NCBI GenBank assembly: GCA_036898135.1
Contig: CM072523.1
Coordinates: forward strand, 27,487,523-27,551,522
Direction of reading: 5' to 3'
Source: Oncomelania hupensis
Lineage: Eukaryota > Mollusca > Gastropoda > Littorinimorpha > Pomatiopsidae
DNA length: 64,000 nt
Under the pieces are notes generated by a model, which saw only the letters and a program-made list of their open reading frames with translations, was not told where the DNA came from and did not search any database. Every line of letters starts with the position of its first letter. Position 1 is the stretch's first letter. The translations under genes were made by a program, and so were the position numbers. Shown one piece after another: positions 1-11,400 of the stretch.

Positions 1-490
1 GATCTTAGAGGTAAACAAAAACCCTTCTAGCTCTATGAGGCTGATAAAATGGAAGAAAACTCACTACGAACAGATATCCAACAAATTAATTAATTACCTC
101 CTCTTGCCACGGGTGGGCATCAAGAGTCTGCCCATGGCATCGTTTGTTGCGTATCCCTGTTCGATCCCTAGCACTGTTTAAAATATATAAATATGTTATT
201 ATGTTATGTTATTGCCCGTCGGGCAATCTTAACAACAAGAACTTGTTTTATTACGACATGTAAACAGGTCTACAGACATGGATAAAAACGTCCGCGATCA
301 CAACGATAACACCACAAAAACAATATCTTGCATTCATATATTTAAAGAAACAGATGGCAAATATATTCATCCCGAATTGATTTCTCCAGCCTTGACTATT
401 TTGGCGCCTATAGTAGTTCTTTGTGCGGTAAGCGCGCTAATTAAAATCCAATTCACAAGTACGCGTACTCCCCACCTACTTCCACCCCTT
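1..490. other. Gene-free stretch with two adjacent short palindromes
   Basis: No ORF of note is supported here. The visible structure is a palindrome at 211-227 (arms ATTGCCCG and CGGGCAAT around one T), followed at 234-247 by a second one (AACAAG-AA-CTTGTT). A hairpin-prone GGGCAT/GCCCAT pair lies near 115-145. GTTCGATCCC near 157-166 resembles a tRNA B box, but no convincing A box precedes it, so I do not call a tRNA or SINE. Confidence 0.5.
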
Positions 491-495
491 TTAAG

Positions 496-2078
496 ATAAG
501 ATAAGATAAGATAAGATAAGATTTATTAGCCATATGTCAAATCAATACAATTTGTACACTAGGAATTTGCCTTGGTCAGCGAGCATGCATACAGTATTGG
601 CACATTCACACATCTATTCTTAACACACATCACATTGTAACATTAAAACCAAACATGTTTACATGAAATGTTAACAGTAAACATCAAAATTCATAGCCGG
701 TATGCATGCACTGTAAAAGATCTAAGATAGTTTAGTCCGATGACTGTGCAACTGCAGTCATTCCATTTACACTTGGCACTCAACTCCAGTCATTTCATTT
801 ACATTTAGCACTCTTATTGCACTTGGATAGAAGCTGCTATTCATTCTTTTTGTCCTTGCTTTAAGTGATCGAAGTCTTCTACCAGAGGGCAGGAGGTCAA
901 ACAGATGGTTACCCGGGTGCGAGGGGTCTTTGATTATGGCCTTGGCCTTGCGAATTATTCGCTCTTCAAAGAGTTTGTCTAATTTTGGGAGCTTACACCC
1001 CGTGATTCTGGCAGCAGTCTTGACTACCTTTTTCAACTCCTCCCTCTCCTCCTCAGTAGCACTGCCATACCAGTTCGTGAATGAAAATGTTAGTACACTT
1101 TCAATGATAGTTCTATAGAATTTAACAAGAATTGTGTCATTGATTCTGAATCTTTTAAGTTGCCTCAAGAAATATAAGCGCTGCTGAGCTTTCTTTTTCG
1201 TGAGCGTCACGTGGGGCCCCCATGTAAGGTCTTCAGATATTGTTGTCCCCAAGAATTTAAAAGACTTAACCTGCTCTACAACCTCGTTGTTGATGATAAG
1301 TGAAGTTGTGGGGGATTTGACTTTTCTAAAATCAACTACTATTTCTTTTGTCTTAGAAACATTCAAAATAAGATTGCTTCCCTCGCACCAACTCACCATC
1401 CGCTCCACCTCCCTCCTATAAACGCTTTCGTCACAATTTGAGATGAGTCCAGATATGGTAGTGTCGTCCGAAAACTTCACCACCACAACCGACTCATCAC
1501 TCGATCTGCAGTCATCAGTAAAAAGAGTAAATAAAAGAGGAGACAAAACACAACCTTGTGGTGTACCAGTATTTAAAATGATTTTGTCTGAGATCTTCCC
1601 CCCAACCCTGACAACCTGAGTCCTATCCAAAAGAAAACTCAGAACCCAGTTACACATTCTTGCATCAATATGAAGGGTGTTAAGCAGCTTGTCATAAAGT
1701 CTCTGAGGTACTATTGTATTAAATGCTGAAGAAAAATCCAGGAAGAGAATACGAGCATACGATTTTGGAGTTTCAAGATGCTCTAGAATTTTGTGAAGGG
1801 TAATTGAGATTGCGTCATCTACTGAACGATTGGTTTTATATGCAAACTGCATTGGGTCACTTAGTGAATCAGTTGCAACCTTCAGAAACTGTAAAACAAG
1901 ACGCTCAAACACCTTCATTACAACCGATGTTAAGGCTACTGGTCTGTAATCGTTCAGGCTGCTAATTGTGGGTTTCTTTGGCACTGGCACAATAACAGCC
2001 GATTTAAAGCACTGTGGTACCCGCCCTTCTTCTAGAGACTGATTAAAAATATCAGTGAAAACTGGCGCCAGCATATGT
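496..2078 (-). mobile_element. 5'-truncated CR1/Rex1-like LINE
   Basis: This is a non-LTR retrotransposon on the minus strand. Its coding part (767-2074) is the second half of a reverse transcriptase. Its 3' UTR runs from 766 down to a simple pentanucleotide tail (GATAA on plus, TCTTA on minus) near 496-522. Reverse transcriptase homology starts abruptly at 2074-2078, where the endonuclease and first RT blocks should continue, so the copy is 5' truncated as LINE insertions commonly are. I could not find a clear target-site duplication. CR1/L2/Rex1-group placement is inferred from the RT motif style and short-repeat tail. Confidence 0.85.
767..2074 (-). CDS. Reverse transcriptase C-terminal two thirds (LINE ORF2 fragment, 435 aa)
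   Basis: The ORF is open for 435 codons without a stop or frameshift. RT blocks appear in order: [10 protein letters not shown] near residue 41, [12 protein letters not shown] near 108 (first catalytic Asp), [13 protein letters not shown] near 168, [11 protein letters not shown] near 198 (FSDD in place of the usual FADD; both Asp kept), [14 protein letters not shown] near 240, and [14 protein letters not shown] near 270. After the RT comes the thumb/connection region typical of jockey-group LINEs ([18 protein letters not shown] blocks). The first Met is probably not the real start, since the upstream protein was lost by truncation. The enzyme would copy LINE RNA at a nicked target. This copy cannot be autonomous because it lacks an endonuclease. 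Confidence 0.85.
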   Translation of the reverse strand: MLAPVFTDIFNQSLEEGRVPQCFKSAVIVPVPKKPTISSLNDYRPVALTSVVMKVFERLVLQFLKVATDSLSDPMQFAYKTNRSVDDAISITLHKILEHLETPKSYARILFLDFSSAFNTIVPQRLYDKLLNTLHIDARMCNWVLSFLLDRTQVVRVGGKISDKIILNTGTPQGCVLSPLLFTLFTDDCRSSDESVVVVKFSDDTTISGLISNCDESVYRREVERMVSWCEGSNLILNVSKTKEIVVDFRKVKSPTTSLIINNEVVEQVKSFKFLGTTISEDLTWGPHVTLTKKKAQQRLYFLRQLKRFRINDTILVKFYRTIIESVLTFSFTNWYGSATEEEREELKKVVKTAARITGCKLPKLDKLFEERIIRKAKAIIKDPSHPGNHLFDLLPSGRRLRSLKARTKRMNSSFYPSAIRVLNVNEMTGVECQV

Positions 2079-2102
2079 TGTTGTTTTTTCTTTTAATTAT
2101 TC

Positions 2103-2200
2103 TCGGTCTAGAGAGATTAGATTATATTAGATTATAATTATAATCAAATTTTATAGGGTCCAGCGGACTGTTAAGAGCCGAATTAAAACCTCACACAATT
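2103..2200 (-). mobile_element. GTCC-AGC-GGAC repeat family, copy 1 (3' end fragment)
   Basis: The stem GTCCAGCGGAC sits at 2158-2168, followed by AGAGCCGAATTAAAACC, which matches the body of the two long copies at 20.5 and 25.1 kb. To its left is an AT-rich tail of TAATC-like repeats. Read on the minus strand this is the element's 3' end: body, 4-bp stem with 3-nt loop, then a simple repeat tail. Confidence 0.6.
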
Positions 2201-2940
2201 ATTCAAAATCCGACTAGACCGCTAACACATAGGACTAGTGAGAAATAAGTAGTGTATGTAAACTAGTGAAGAAAGACGGTTAGCGAGAAAAAGCACAATA
2301 CTCTTTTCCTAGGGCTGTAGAAGTAAACCACAACAAGGCGGACTGCAATATTAGTCCACGCCAACAATGTAAACTTCCGAAGATTATCTGTTTTATGTTA
2401 TGTACACAGACAAATCTTTAGCGTAGCTTCCTCTCAAACAAACAAAACCTACTCCGTATACAAGACTGGTATTAATGCAATGCATCTTTATAAACTAAGC
2501 TCTTATCCTTTGTACACAGAATGATGGTACGATAGCGCCGCATCATCTTGAACAAAATGTTTAACAATCGACCTCTGGGCAAACACGGCCAGCTTACCAT
2601 GACTTGCGACAAGGTGAGGCAGACTGTAATCAAAACGACGCCATTCAAATACAATGCTTTGACAGAACAAGAGCAAGAGTACAACAACGTTCTGTACAAT
2701 GTAAGCAAAGCCTCTCCCTCCCCAACCACTCTGTCCACCCCCACCTCCCTCCTTCACACACACACACACATATACACAAAGAGTCACACCATTTAAATAC
2801 ACAGAAAATATCCACAAACAAACTTATATAAAGGTTAGTTAAATATAAACCCTACCAGTAACCTTCCCTCCGACCTCCTTTTGATTAATAAACAGTAGAA
2901 ACTGGACAAATAAACTGTATTCGCTCTGTCAAACTTTCAC
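2200..2940. other. Gene-free stretch
   Basis: Short ORFs occur on both strands but none shows a domain, splice context or conserved pattern. A short CA run lies at about 2755-2770. From about 2949 a TTG run and, near 3003-3017, a CAA run can pair with each other. Confidence 0.5.
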
Positions 2941-3091
2941 CTGAATCTTGTTGTTGTTGTTGTTGTTGCTGTTTCAACAACAAGAAAATACAGTGGCAGC
3001 ACAAACAACAACAACAAAGATTTTAAAAAAACGAAAAAAAAGATTGCGGACAAGAAAAAATGACAGAAAGAAAGAAAGAGAAAAAGAAAGA

Positions 3092-3145
3092 TAGTCATTG
3101 TTCAAAGGGTCCAGCGGACTACAAAAATCCAAATAAAAGGAAGAA
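3092..3145 (-). mobile_element. GTCC-AGC-GGAC repeat family, copy 2 (fragment)
   Basis: The same stem, GTCCAGCGGACT, is at 3109-3120 in the same orientation as the other copies, followed by a diverged body (ATCCAAATAAAAGG). Only the 3' end is recognisable. Confidence 0.45.
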
Positions 3146-3295
3146 CAAAATGAGAAGAAATACATTTATTATCAAAGAAGAAACATCACAATAATGCAAA
3201 GAACAAAGCATTACATTATCAAAGCACTTTCTTGGATTAACTCAACCCAGCATCATCATTGCGACAGAAACTAAGAATCAAGATTCGCTTCAAAA

Positions 3296-3687
3296 CAGGG
3301 TGGGCCATAAAAAGTGTCCACATTTTATTGTGCAATAACTGAGATAGAAATTAATATTTTACAACATGTTTTATTCCACGTAGACAACAATGTTAAAGGT
3401 TTTGTTCAAACTAATCTTAGCAAAATCTGTGCATTTTCAGAGTCACAGAATCAATAGTTCATGATGTGCTCAATCCATGCTCCGCGTTGTTGAATAACAG
3501 CTGCGAGCTGAATGTTGAAGTTGTCCACAACTCTCTCTGACTCTGAAAATGCACAGATTTTGCTAAGATTAGTTTGAACAAAACCTTTAACATTGTTGTC
3601 TACGTGGAATAAAACATGTTGTAAAATATTAATTTCTATCTCAGTTATTGCACAATAAAATGTGGACACTTTTTATGGCCCACCCTG
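3296..3687. mobile_element. Perfectly palindromic mariner-like MITE (foldback element)
   Basis: The left arm (3296-3445) and right arm (3538-3687) are each 150 bp. By eye they are identical reverse complements along their whole length, separated by a 92-bp spacer. The termini are CAGGGTGGGCCATAAAAAG, a style seen in IS630/Tc1/mariner-type elements that insert at TA. The right flank is TA and the left flank is AA, so a TA duplication is plausible but one base off. The spacer holds a minus-strand remnant that looks like the end of a transposase gene, suggesting a two-ended copy of the 3' end of an autonomous element. Identity of the arms indicates a young insertion or gene conversion. Confidence 0.85.
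3451..3546 (-). pseudogene. Remnant of a transposase C-terminus inside the MITE spacer
   Basis: The minus-strand reading across the spacer ends in AAVIQQRGAWIEHIMNY and a stop. The pattern of a short helix, then RG and an EH pair before the stop resembles the C-terminal tail of IS630/Tc1/mariner transposases, in line with the terminal repeat sequence. The preceding residues come from the inverted-repeat arm. No catalytic DDE/D region is present, so this is only a relic. Confidence 0.4.
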
Positions 3688-3849
3688 TATATACTCTACT
3701 CAATTGTCATAGTGACAAATCTACCTACAGTACCTGCTCGAGGTTGAAGACACTAATGTAGTACACGAAAATAAAGAATTGAAGAGTCCAAACACGGATG
3801 TATTTTTCCTCAAGTTGGCGTGACCGACACTGCGACCGATCACTGAAGT

Positions 3850-4579
3850 ATTGCTAGAAACCGATTTACAAATCTACTCGCTTCACATTGTCAGATTCGC
3901 CTCACCGAGTCATTTCCTGTATGCACAGACCTTTCAGTATATATATGCAAAGGCGCTTTGCTTAAACACTAACCACACTGTCAAGCTAAAATCACCCAGT
4001 ACATGTCTAAAGCATCGCGATAAGATCTACAACTATGAACGGCTTGTTCTACATCGTCGGATTTATTAAATCCTTTCCCGTCTACGCATATACCATTCTT
4101 TGATATTGTCTATAAATGTAGTAGTACGAGTACAGAAACTTTGCTTTAACAAATGTACACTGTCATATTATTCTCACTCATTTAGCTGATGGATCCATGC
4201 ATAGATTTAAAAGTTCTGTGATACTGTCCAAGTGTACAGAAGTTTGTTTTGTATACATACCTCTATATTAGATTAGAGGAATATATTATAATTATGAACA
4301 GTTATTTCAGTCTTATTGTCTATAATGAACCCTTCGTTATTCACTGTCAGACTAACATTACCCAGTCAGTTAATAAATGTATACATATAAGTTTAGTGCT
4401 ATTGTCTACATTCTTGTGAAAGAGATTTGTCTTACACTACCAGACTCAATAATCTATTACCTGACTACTATGCACAGACATTCCCATCCTACTAAGTAAA
4501 CAGATTATTTTACACTGAAAGACTAACAGCACTCTGTGAATAAACATAAACTCTCTGTGCTATTGTCTGTGTGTACAGA

Positions 4580-4580
<1 letters not shown>
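3850..4580. repeat. Degenerate repeated-motif region
   Basis: Two short motifs recur irregularly. TATTGTCTA-like sequence occurs near 4104, 4218, 4313, 4401 and 4560. CACTGTCAGACTAAC-like sequence occurs near 3978, 4158, 4341, 4436 and 4515. The spacing is about 80-160 bp. This looks like an old, strongly diverged tandem array rather than coding sequence. No ORF here is convincing. Confidence 0.35.
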
Positions 4581-5030
<450 letters not shown>

Positions 5031-5424
5031 ATCAGCCTGACACAAAAAAGCTATGGGCCATCGGGCCCCTCAGATCAAATTTCAATGGGCCATGATTTCA
5101 GCAGTAATTTACGTATAATTATATGTAAAAGATAACCTGGAGATATTATTACAGAAATTAAAACAAAATAGATTATTGTGAGTGTGCATGTGTTGTGAAG
5201 CATGTTTACCAACAAAACACTAACCAGAACAGGGATCAGTTTACTGAACTTGAACACGACCGCGTAGGCCTATCTGCGTCCGACACTTCGGTATTTTGAC
5301 TTGACTCAGGGCTCACACAATCGTCTTGCGTAGGATTAGCGGCGGTAGACTGTGGTTTAACAGCAGCAAACGACAGTCTAGACTGTCCTATCTCAAGTTT
5401 AGTTGTTTTTTTATTTTATTTTAC

Positions 5425-5453
5425 TTTTTTTTTTTTTTTGGGGGGGGGGGGGG
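5425..5453. repeat. Poly-T/poly-G junction
   Basis: A run of about 15 T is followed directly by 14 G. A very similar junction occurs at 6437-6463 and a broken one at about 16960-17010. Confidence 0.9.
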
Positions 5454-5800
5454 TTGTGTTGGTGGGGGGTGGGATATTTTCAAAGCGGCACAAAGAAAAA
5501 CACAAAATCCTCCTTGCACGGACACAACATACGCGCAAACGATAGCAAATTCTGATTTCGAAGAATCGTACAACACTTCTTATTGGCTGAAAGATCAACA
5601 TCCGGGCCCTCATAGCCAATCGCTGAACTTGCCTTAGCAAAAGCACGTTTGTCGCCTCCAATACAGTGCACTGTTATTGTGGTGGCGCACTGGTACCAAA
5701 AATCGAAGCGCCATTCGGCCCCTGGCAAGAATTGTAGATGGGTCATTTTTAATTTTTATGCGTCAATGGCGCAGGGCGCGCTAGTAAACTGATCCCTGTT

Positions 5801-5870
5801 TAATCTAATCTAATCTAATCTAATCTAATCTAATCTAATCTAATCTATCTATCTATCTAGCTATCTATCT
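5801..5870. repeat. (TAATC)n passing into (TATC)n
   Basis: About nine TAATC units are followed by TATC/TAGC units. Such pentanucleotide tails end several LINE-like repeats in this window, so this may be a retroelement tail whose body is not recognisable. Confidence 0.85.
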
Positions 5871-5959
5871 TGCGATCTTCATCTCGCCGTAACTATACAC
5901 ACAAAAGAAAAACATTCTGCGAATATACACAAGATATGGAACTCGATAAATCTACAGTG

Positions 5960-6420
5960 AAAATATAGGTACATTTGGTGTCTAGGTCACTTCAAAGTAC
6001 TTATACAAACCGACTTTGGACAGCTCCAATGACCTTGACCTTGGAGTGAGGTTGACCAAATGTGCTCTGTATGTGTGCCTCGTCGATATATATCATGCAA
6101 CAACGAATCATAAGTTCAATATTAATAACTTATAAAGAAAGTAATATTTTGTGAAAATTTGTCTTTTTTTTTTTAACTAACACTTGATGACCTTGTGATC
6201 TTGAAGTGAAGCCATTCATTAAATGATCATTTTTTGAGGTCTCATGGGTATACACCATCTTACTAAGTTTGATAGTTTAAATAGGTTCTGAGTACTTAGT
6301 CCCTTTAAAGTTTTTATACAGAAAGATGGCGGACGGCGCACAGACAGACGGACGGATTTTTTTCCCATATAATTTTGGACTATTTAGGACTTATCTCGGT
6401 CAGATTTGCAAAAAAGAGGT
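5960..6420. repeat. Dispersed repeat with ACCTTGACC and GACGGACGG motifs
   Basis: The block contains TGACCTTGACCTTGGAGTGA with GGTTGACCAAA, a second TGATGACCTTGTGATCTTG segment, TCATGGGTATACACCATCTT, and finally AAGATGGCGGACGGCGCACA then CAGACGGACGGA. This combination is familiar to me from high-copy, non-coding repeats in bivalve and gastropod genomes. I see no ORF and cannot set its ends. The assignment rests on memory of the motif style. Confidence 0.45.
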
Positions 6421-6436
6421 GTTTTTTTTTTTGTTG

Positions 6437-6463
6437 TTTTTTTTTTTTTTTGGGGGGGGGGGG
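6437..6463. repeat. Poly-T/poly-G junction, second copy
   Basis: A run of about 15 T followed by 12 G, directly after the dispersed repeat at 5960-6420. Confidence 0.9.
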
Positions 6464-6764
6464 TGAGTGCGGGCGGAGGAGGGAGAGGAGGTGAAAACAT
6501 ACACACATATTGCTATGCATTTAAGTCAATTAAAAAAAAAAGACTAAACTTGCAAAAACGATATTCCATATAAATAAGACATGCACCTTTTTGCCAATTT
6601 TCCGTGAAAGCGCACGATTTGAGTACATACCTACATTTGTGTGCGTGTGGTCTTCAATTACAACGGTCAATGCCTCATTGCAGTACACAAGGTGGGTTGA
6701 AGCGGAAATCAAACAATCTCCATTTGCCTTTGGACTTTATTCCACACCACCTTATACTAAAGAA

Positions 6765-6840
6765 AGAGGGAGGGATGGAGGGGTGAGAGAGAGAGGGAGG
6801 GAGAGGAGGACGGAGGGAGGGAGGCATGGAGAGAGAAGTT
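6765..6840. repeat. GGGA/GA purine-rich tract
   Basis: An imperfect GGGAGAG-type strand-asymmetric stretch. The overlapping ORFs on both strands are low-complexity readings of it. Confidence 0.7.
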
Positions 6841-6929
6841 GTGTGCGTAGAAAACGAGAATGAGGCAGGGACAGGAGAGTCCACAATCCGATCGTGTTTG
6901 TCTCACCAGCCAATTTCGAGGTGACATAT

Positions 6930-7235
6930 ACTTATAATAATAATAATAATACAGGATGCTATATACGCGCCTTTCCCCAAACCAATCAGGCTCAAAGCGC
7001 GGCGATCTATACCAACATACATGCTCACCTGTCTCATCCACCCTCACACACACCAAATACACACCAATCACGCAAACAGGTGGTGTAAAGGCAGGGAGAT
7101 CGCTATTGGAAGACGGAAAGAAACTCGATTTTTTTTATTTTTGAAATGTGTATATTGACTGCGTCTTGTACCATTATTGAAGGGAGGGAGGAAACCGGGA
7201 GTGCCCGGAGAAAACCCTCGGTGACCTCAATAGTC
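6930..7235 (+). mobile_element. Short dispersed repeat (SINE-like), copy 1
   Basis: It starts at an AAT microsatellite followed by ACAGGATGC, then a GCGC-TTTCC block, an AAAGCGCGGCGAT block, ATTTTTGAAATGTGTATATTGACT and TACCATTATTGAA. These blocks recur in the same order at 56170-56340 in the intron of the giant-exon gene. The right end carries AACCGGGAGTGCCCGGAGAA, a motif I recall as widespread in invertebrate repeats. No Pol III boxes are evident, so SINE is only a size-based label. Confidence 0.5.
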
Positions 7236-7289
7236 TCGTATAAGTCACATACGTTCGCTCCTTGCGTTTACTTCTCAGCCAACCATAAA

Positions 7290-7352
7290 CCGGAGAGAGA
7301 GAGGGAGAGAAAGAGGGAGAGAGGGAGAGAGAGGGAGGGAGAGAGAGAGAGT
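7290..7352. repeat. (GA)n-rich tract
   Basis: A GAGAGAGGGAGAGA-type run with occasional GGGA interruptions. Confidence 0.8.
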
Positions 7353-7499
7353 TACTTCATACAATTCATTCACACAGGCACACACAGCTTAGTCCACACA
7401 TGAACTGACAATATCACATTCACACAAACACCCACACACCTACAAAGGAATTTATTTTTGTCAAAGCCGCTGGCCATTTTCACTTGTACTTCACGTGTA

Positions 7500-7976
7500 C
7501 AGTGTTCCCGATTACGCACAGTAGTGCGTCAATTACGCACAAAATATGAAAAATGACGCAGGAAAATTTGCATGTGTGCGTCCTGTGTGGACGCACACAT
7601 TTTTTTGGAATCGCTGAAGTCATAAATACGACCAACGAGTGGCGAACTAATTCACGGCATAATCAGAATCAGAACCCAACTGAGACTGCCATTGCAGACG
7701 ATTAAAGATTGTGTCTGGAGTTGTCGTCCTTAAAAATCGCATGCGCGCGCATTGTAAACTTCCTCCAAGCAATACATTCACTGAACAAAAGAAATCTTCC
7801 TTAATCCATTTTTTTATTCTATCATACACGATCATGTCACTTCTGACTTGGTTGACTGGGCCCAAAACCCGTTCATCCACCGATTTGGGGACTCTCAAAA
7901 TTTGCACAAGGACTCTTAAAATTTTATACCTGGGAGTCCCAAGGACTCTCATTTTTTGTGTGTGGAGGGAACACTG
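7500..7976. mobile_element. Non-autonomous hAT-like DNA transposon with 6-bp TSD
   Basis: The 477-bp block starts with CAGTGTTCCC and ends with its exact reverse complement GGGAACACTG. Immediately outside each terminus lies CGTGTA (7494-7499 and 7977-7982), a perfect 6-bp direct repeat. CAGTG-type termini are typical of the hAT superfamily. Most hATs make 8-bp duplications, but lineages with 5- and 6-bp duplications are known. Subterminal copies of ACGCACA and its complement occur within the first 100 bp. No transposase ORF is present. Confidence 0.7.
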
Positions 7977-8049
7977 CGTGTAGTACCCTCACAACACCAA
8001 CACAAACGACAACAAACTGCACCTGTACAGGATGGAGACTTTAATAAGA

Positions 8050-8435
8050 TAGATATATATGTTAAAGAAGGGAATTAATCGCAATAGATGAAGTACTGGG
8101 CCCAGACAACCAGATAAATATCCGACAAACCATCACACAAGCCATTGGACAACACGATGACCCGCTCACAGTGGTGAAGAAACGGAAACTCCGATGGTAT
8201 GGCCACGTCACCAGACAATCAGGCCTTGCAAAGACCATTCTGCAAGGCACAGTGCAAGGAGGTAGAAGAGGGAGACCGAAAAAGAGGTGGGAGGACAACA
8301 TTCGAGAATGGACTGGTTTGACACTGAGGACAGAGAGAGATGGAGTATGCTGGTTAAACGATTATCTGTGGTGCCCCTACGACCTCCGAGTTACGGGACA
8401 GAATAGGATAGGATAGGATAGGATGATGATGATGA
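8050..8435 (+). mobile_element. LINE C-terminal/3' fragment with (GGATA)n tail
   Basis: Translation of about 8113-8330 gives TVVKKRKLRWYGHVTRQSG and IREWTGLTL, the conserved end of a non-LTR reverse transcriptase polyprotein also found at 42109-42309 and 40172-40540. The reading is damaged: the SEAMRVAEDRERW segment seen in the sister copies is out of frame after TLRTERD. The copy ends with TACGGGACAGAATAGGATAGG and (GGATA)n. It begins without the RT domain, so it is 5' truncated and dead. Confidence 0.8.
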
Positions 8436-8472
8436 TGACGACGATGATGATAACGACGACGACGACGACGAT
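8401..8472. repeat. (GGATA)n followed by GAT/GAC triplet repeats
   Basis: The LINE tail GGATAGGATAGGAT runs into GATGATGATGAC and GACGACGACGAC. Expansion of the tail into triplets is the simplest reading. Confidence 0.85.
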
Positions 8473-8479
8473 TGGAAAG

Positions 8480-11400
8480 GATGGGGAGAGGGTACGAGCT
8501 GCACTAGAAAGAGTACTAAAAGAACGTTAAACAAGACTGCAAGCGCAATGACAATGTCAGCCAAAATCTCGCAGACTGTTTGCACGTGCATCGTGCATGC
8601 CTGCTCCGCAACGCCAAATGTCAAAACGTTATTTTGGGCTACCTGAACGGATCAGATGTATTATAGACACCTCCATTGTGCCCCCGCAACACAAAACATG
8701 AAAGCCTAATAGATACACCTATCTTCTGGATTTAAAAAAAAATACTGCAGTCCAATGCAATAATGACAGGCAGAAAGAACATAGCTCTAGTCCAAACAGC
8801 TGTCAATGGGTTACTGGCTCTATTTAGAACTGGGAAAGGAAAATCAGTAAAGGAAACTGAGATGGCCATCGCCTTCATGATTTTACCGTAACCTATAAAA
8901 ACATACACAGCAAGACTTCCAGAACAACAAGCCCGGAGTACGCGAGCAACTAAAATCAATACCGCTGTAGAAAATACCGGCTTGTGTAGGGTATTCTTTC
9001 GATATAGCTTCCAGACTGTTACATCTAATATTCCTAAAAACAAACAAACTACAGCAGAAAAATGACTTTGAACATAGTCTACGCTTTCATTTACTTCGTC
9101 GCATGAGTAATAAACGAGAACTCCTTATATTATTCTTCTGCTAACAACACGGAGTATCAACGTGCTGTAATCACTGCTACTTGTTTAGTTTAAATGAATC
9201 TGTTTTGCTCACCTGTACAACAACACCGCTTTTTAGTGCGCTTCGCTTAAAGCTTAGATCTGGCCCAAGATAGTCTCGGTCTGTCCCTTTAGTTGGACTG
9301 AAAATAAAATGACGAAAGCGATACTCCCAGTTAAAGTACAACACGAACAATGTATAACATTCTTGCAATCCCCATTTATAACTCTCGCAAAACTCACAAT
9401 CACACACGATAAAATCAAAGATGGTTGCGGAGGCGGCAAATGCATATAATGGAAGCTATAATGGTCTGCCCCCAACTAAGTTGATCTCAGTTTTATCCAG
9501 AGAGTTTCGTTGCTTCTCCATCAAAATAACACAGAAACAATGTGTGGTCCTTGTAACATCGGTCTGTGCCGGATGAAGTGAAATAATTTAAATCCATCAC
9601 GAAATCAGCTGCTATAGCAATTTACACGTAGGAGGTCGCGAATACATGACTTACATGATTTTCCCTGTTTATAACTAACTTAATATAAACATCCCAAAAG
9701 TGTCATAAAAATATACCACAAACCAAGAAAGTTTTATCAGCAGTACATTTTAACTACTCTTCTCCACCCTCACCCCACCTCACCCATCACACAGTGACAC
9801 ACGCAACATAACAAACAACAACAAAAACCACAGCAGCATCAACTACACAAAGTCACACAACCTTAAAGCAACATGCGCAGGTCGTATGCAATCCGCGGTC
9901 ATGCAAACTCAAAATTCAAATGCCCAAATGCGCATACCAGCGTACATAATTTATCCTGAGGTGATACCTGAAAGAATCCAAAGGCGAATGAATACAATCT
10001 TTCTCGAAAGATCTCCAGTGTCACACAATCGTGCACTTGCTATATAAAGCATTCATTGTACACAGTCAGATCCACAGTCAATTTGTTTAAAAGTTGTGCA
10101 CAGCGCAGTATTCATACAAAATGAATCGGCAAGTCACGCAGTCTGTCACAAGCAAGCTCTTAACGTTTTGGTCTACTTCACAAATACTAACCCACAATAA
10201 AATAAGGTGTTGGTTTTAAGAGATAATGGTAAAGTATATAACAAATTCAAACTGGAAAGGTATGACTGTCCCGAAGTGGACAAACACTGTTTTAAGAGCT
10301 CCACACAAAACCGAGTTTTGAAGAGATGAGGCAAAGTATCCACAACATTAAACCGGAGACGCGTGGCTGCCGGGAAAGGACCAAACTACTTAAAGAGCAA
10401 CCATACAATACAGGGTCACACAAACACAAACTCGGGCTCAGACCCACTTGTGCTATCGTAGGTCGTTATCACTCGAGGCTGTCGGCCTTGACAGCTAGCT
10501 AACTTGCCCCAGCAAATCTCAGCTACGCAGTGTGCCCATAGCGTTGCCAATGTTCCGCAAATGTCGCGCGATCCCCTTCCGCTCTCAGCTTGACACATTT
10601 ATTGCTAAACTTTCAAATGACAGCTTAAAGGTAGTTTCAGACTCACTGCATGGCAAACTTTTCAGGCAAAGCTCTGCTCGGCTCCTCCAACCAACCCAAT
10701 CCAGTGTCAACCCATACGGTGTACAACTGAAGCCCTTAAGGACATGCCCTGGACGCTAAGTGTTTGCGTAACATGATTGACGGCAAAAATGCGGTTAAGA
10801 GTGAACGATGAAGTACTAAAACTACTTCACTTTTTACTACAAGCTAATTTCTTTAAACTATTCCCTCATGCACTTTTATCAAAACAATATCACCATGAAT
10901 ATACCACAAAAAGGTCACAGTAGCTGCCACTTTCGTTGTCGGAAGTATAGCATTGCAATTAAAACAACTTCCGACGAAAATGTAGATTTCCCACAAGCTT
11001 GGACACTTAAAATTTAAATTGTCACATCAGATACTTATGAATATTTAACTGCAGCGACGTTGGTATATTATAAAGTATGTTAATTTCGTGTTCAGTGTTA
11101 CAGCGCTGTTCTTCCAACTACATAAGTCGAAAAGGCGCGAAGACACCTCGGCATTGACTTCAAATTTTAAAACGATCCTTGCTGTGGCGACACATTCGAA
11201 ATCTCAGTGCAGTACAATGACAGAGCCGGACCTCGGAAAATACTGATGGGCAGGATGGACAATTTGCCCTTCCTTTTCTGTCGTCGTCCTCACCTGGGTT
11301 TTCTATTGTTACCTGCAGTTTTCTAAAATACAGGACTCCCTACCCAACTCACAGTCTCTCTCCCCCTCCCTTCCTCTCCAATCCCTTACATTCCACCTCC

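Noticed and set aside
120..175. tRNA-like B box GTTCGATCCC
   Set aside because: No A box or cloverleaf can be drawn upstream.
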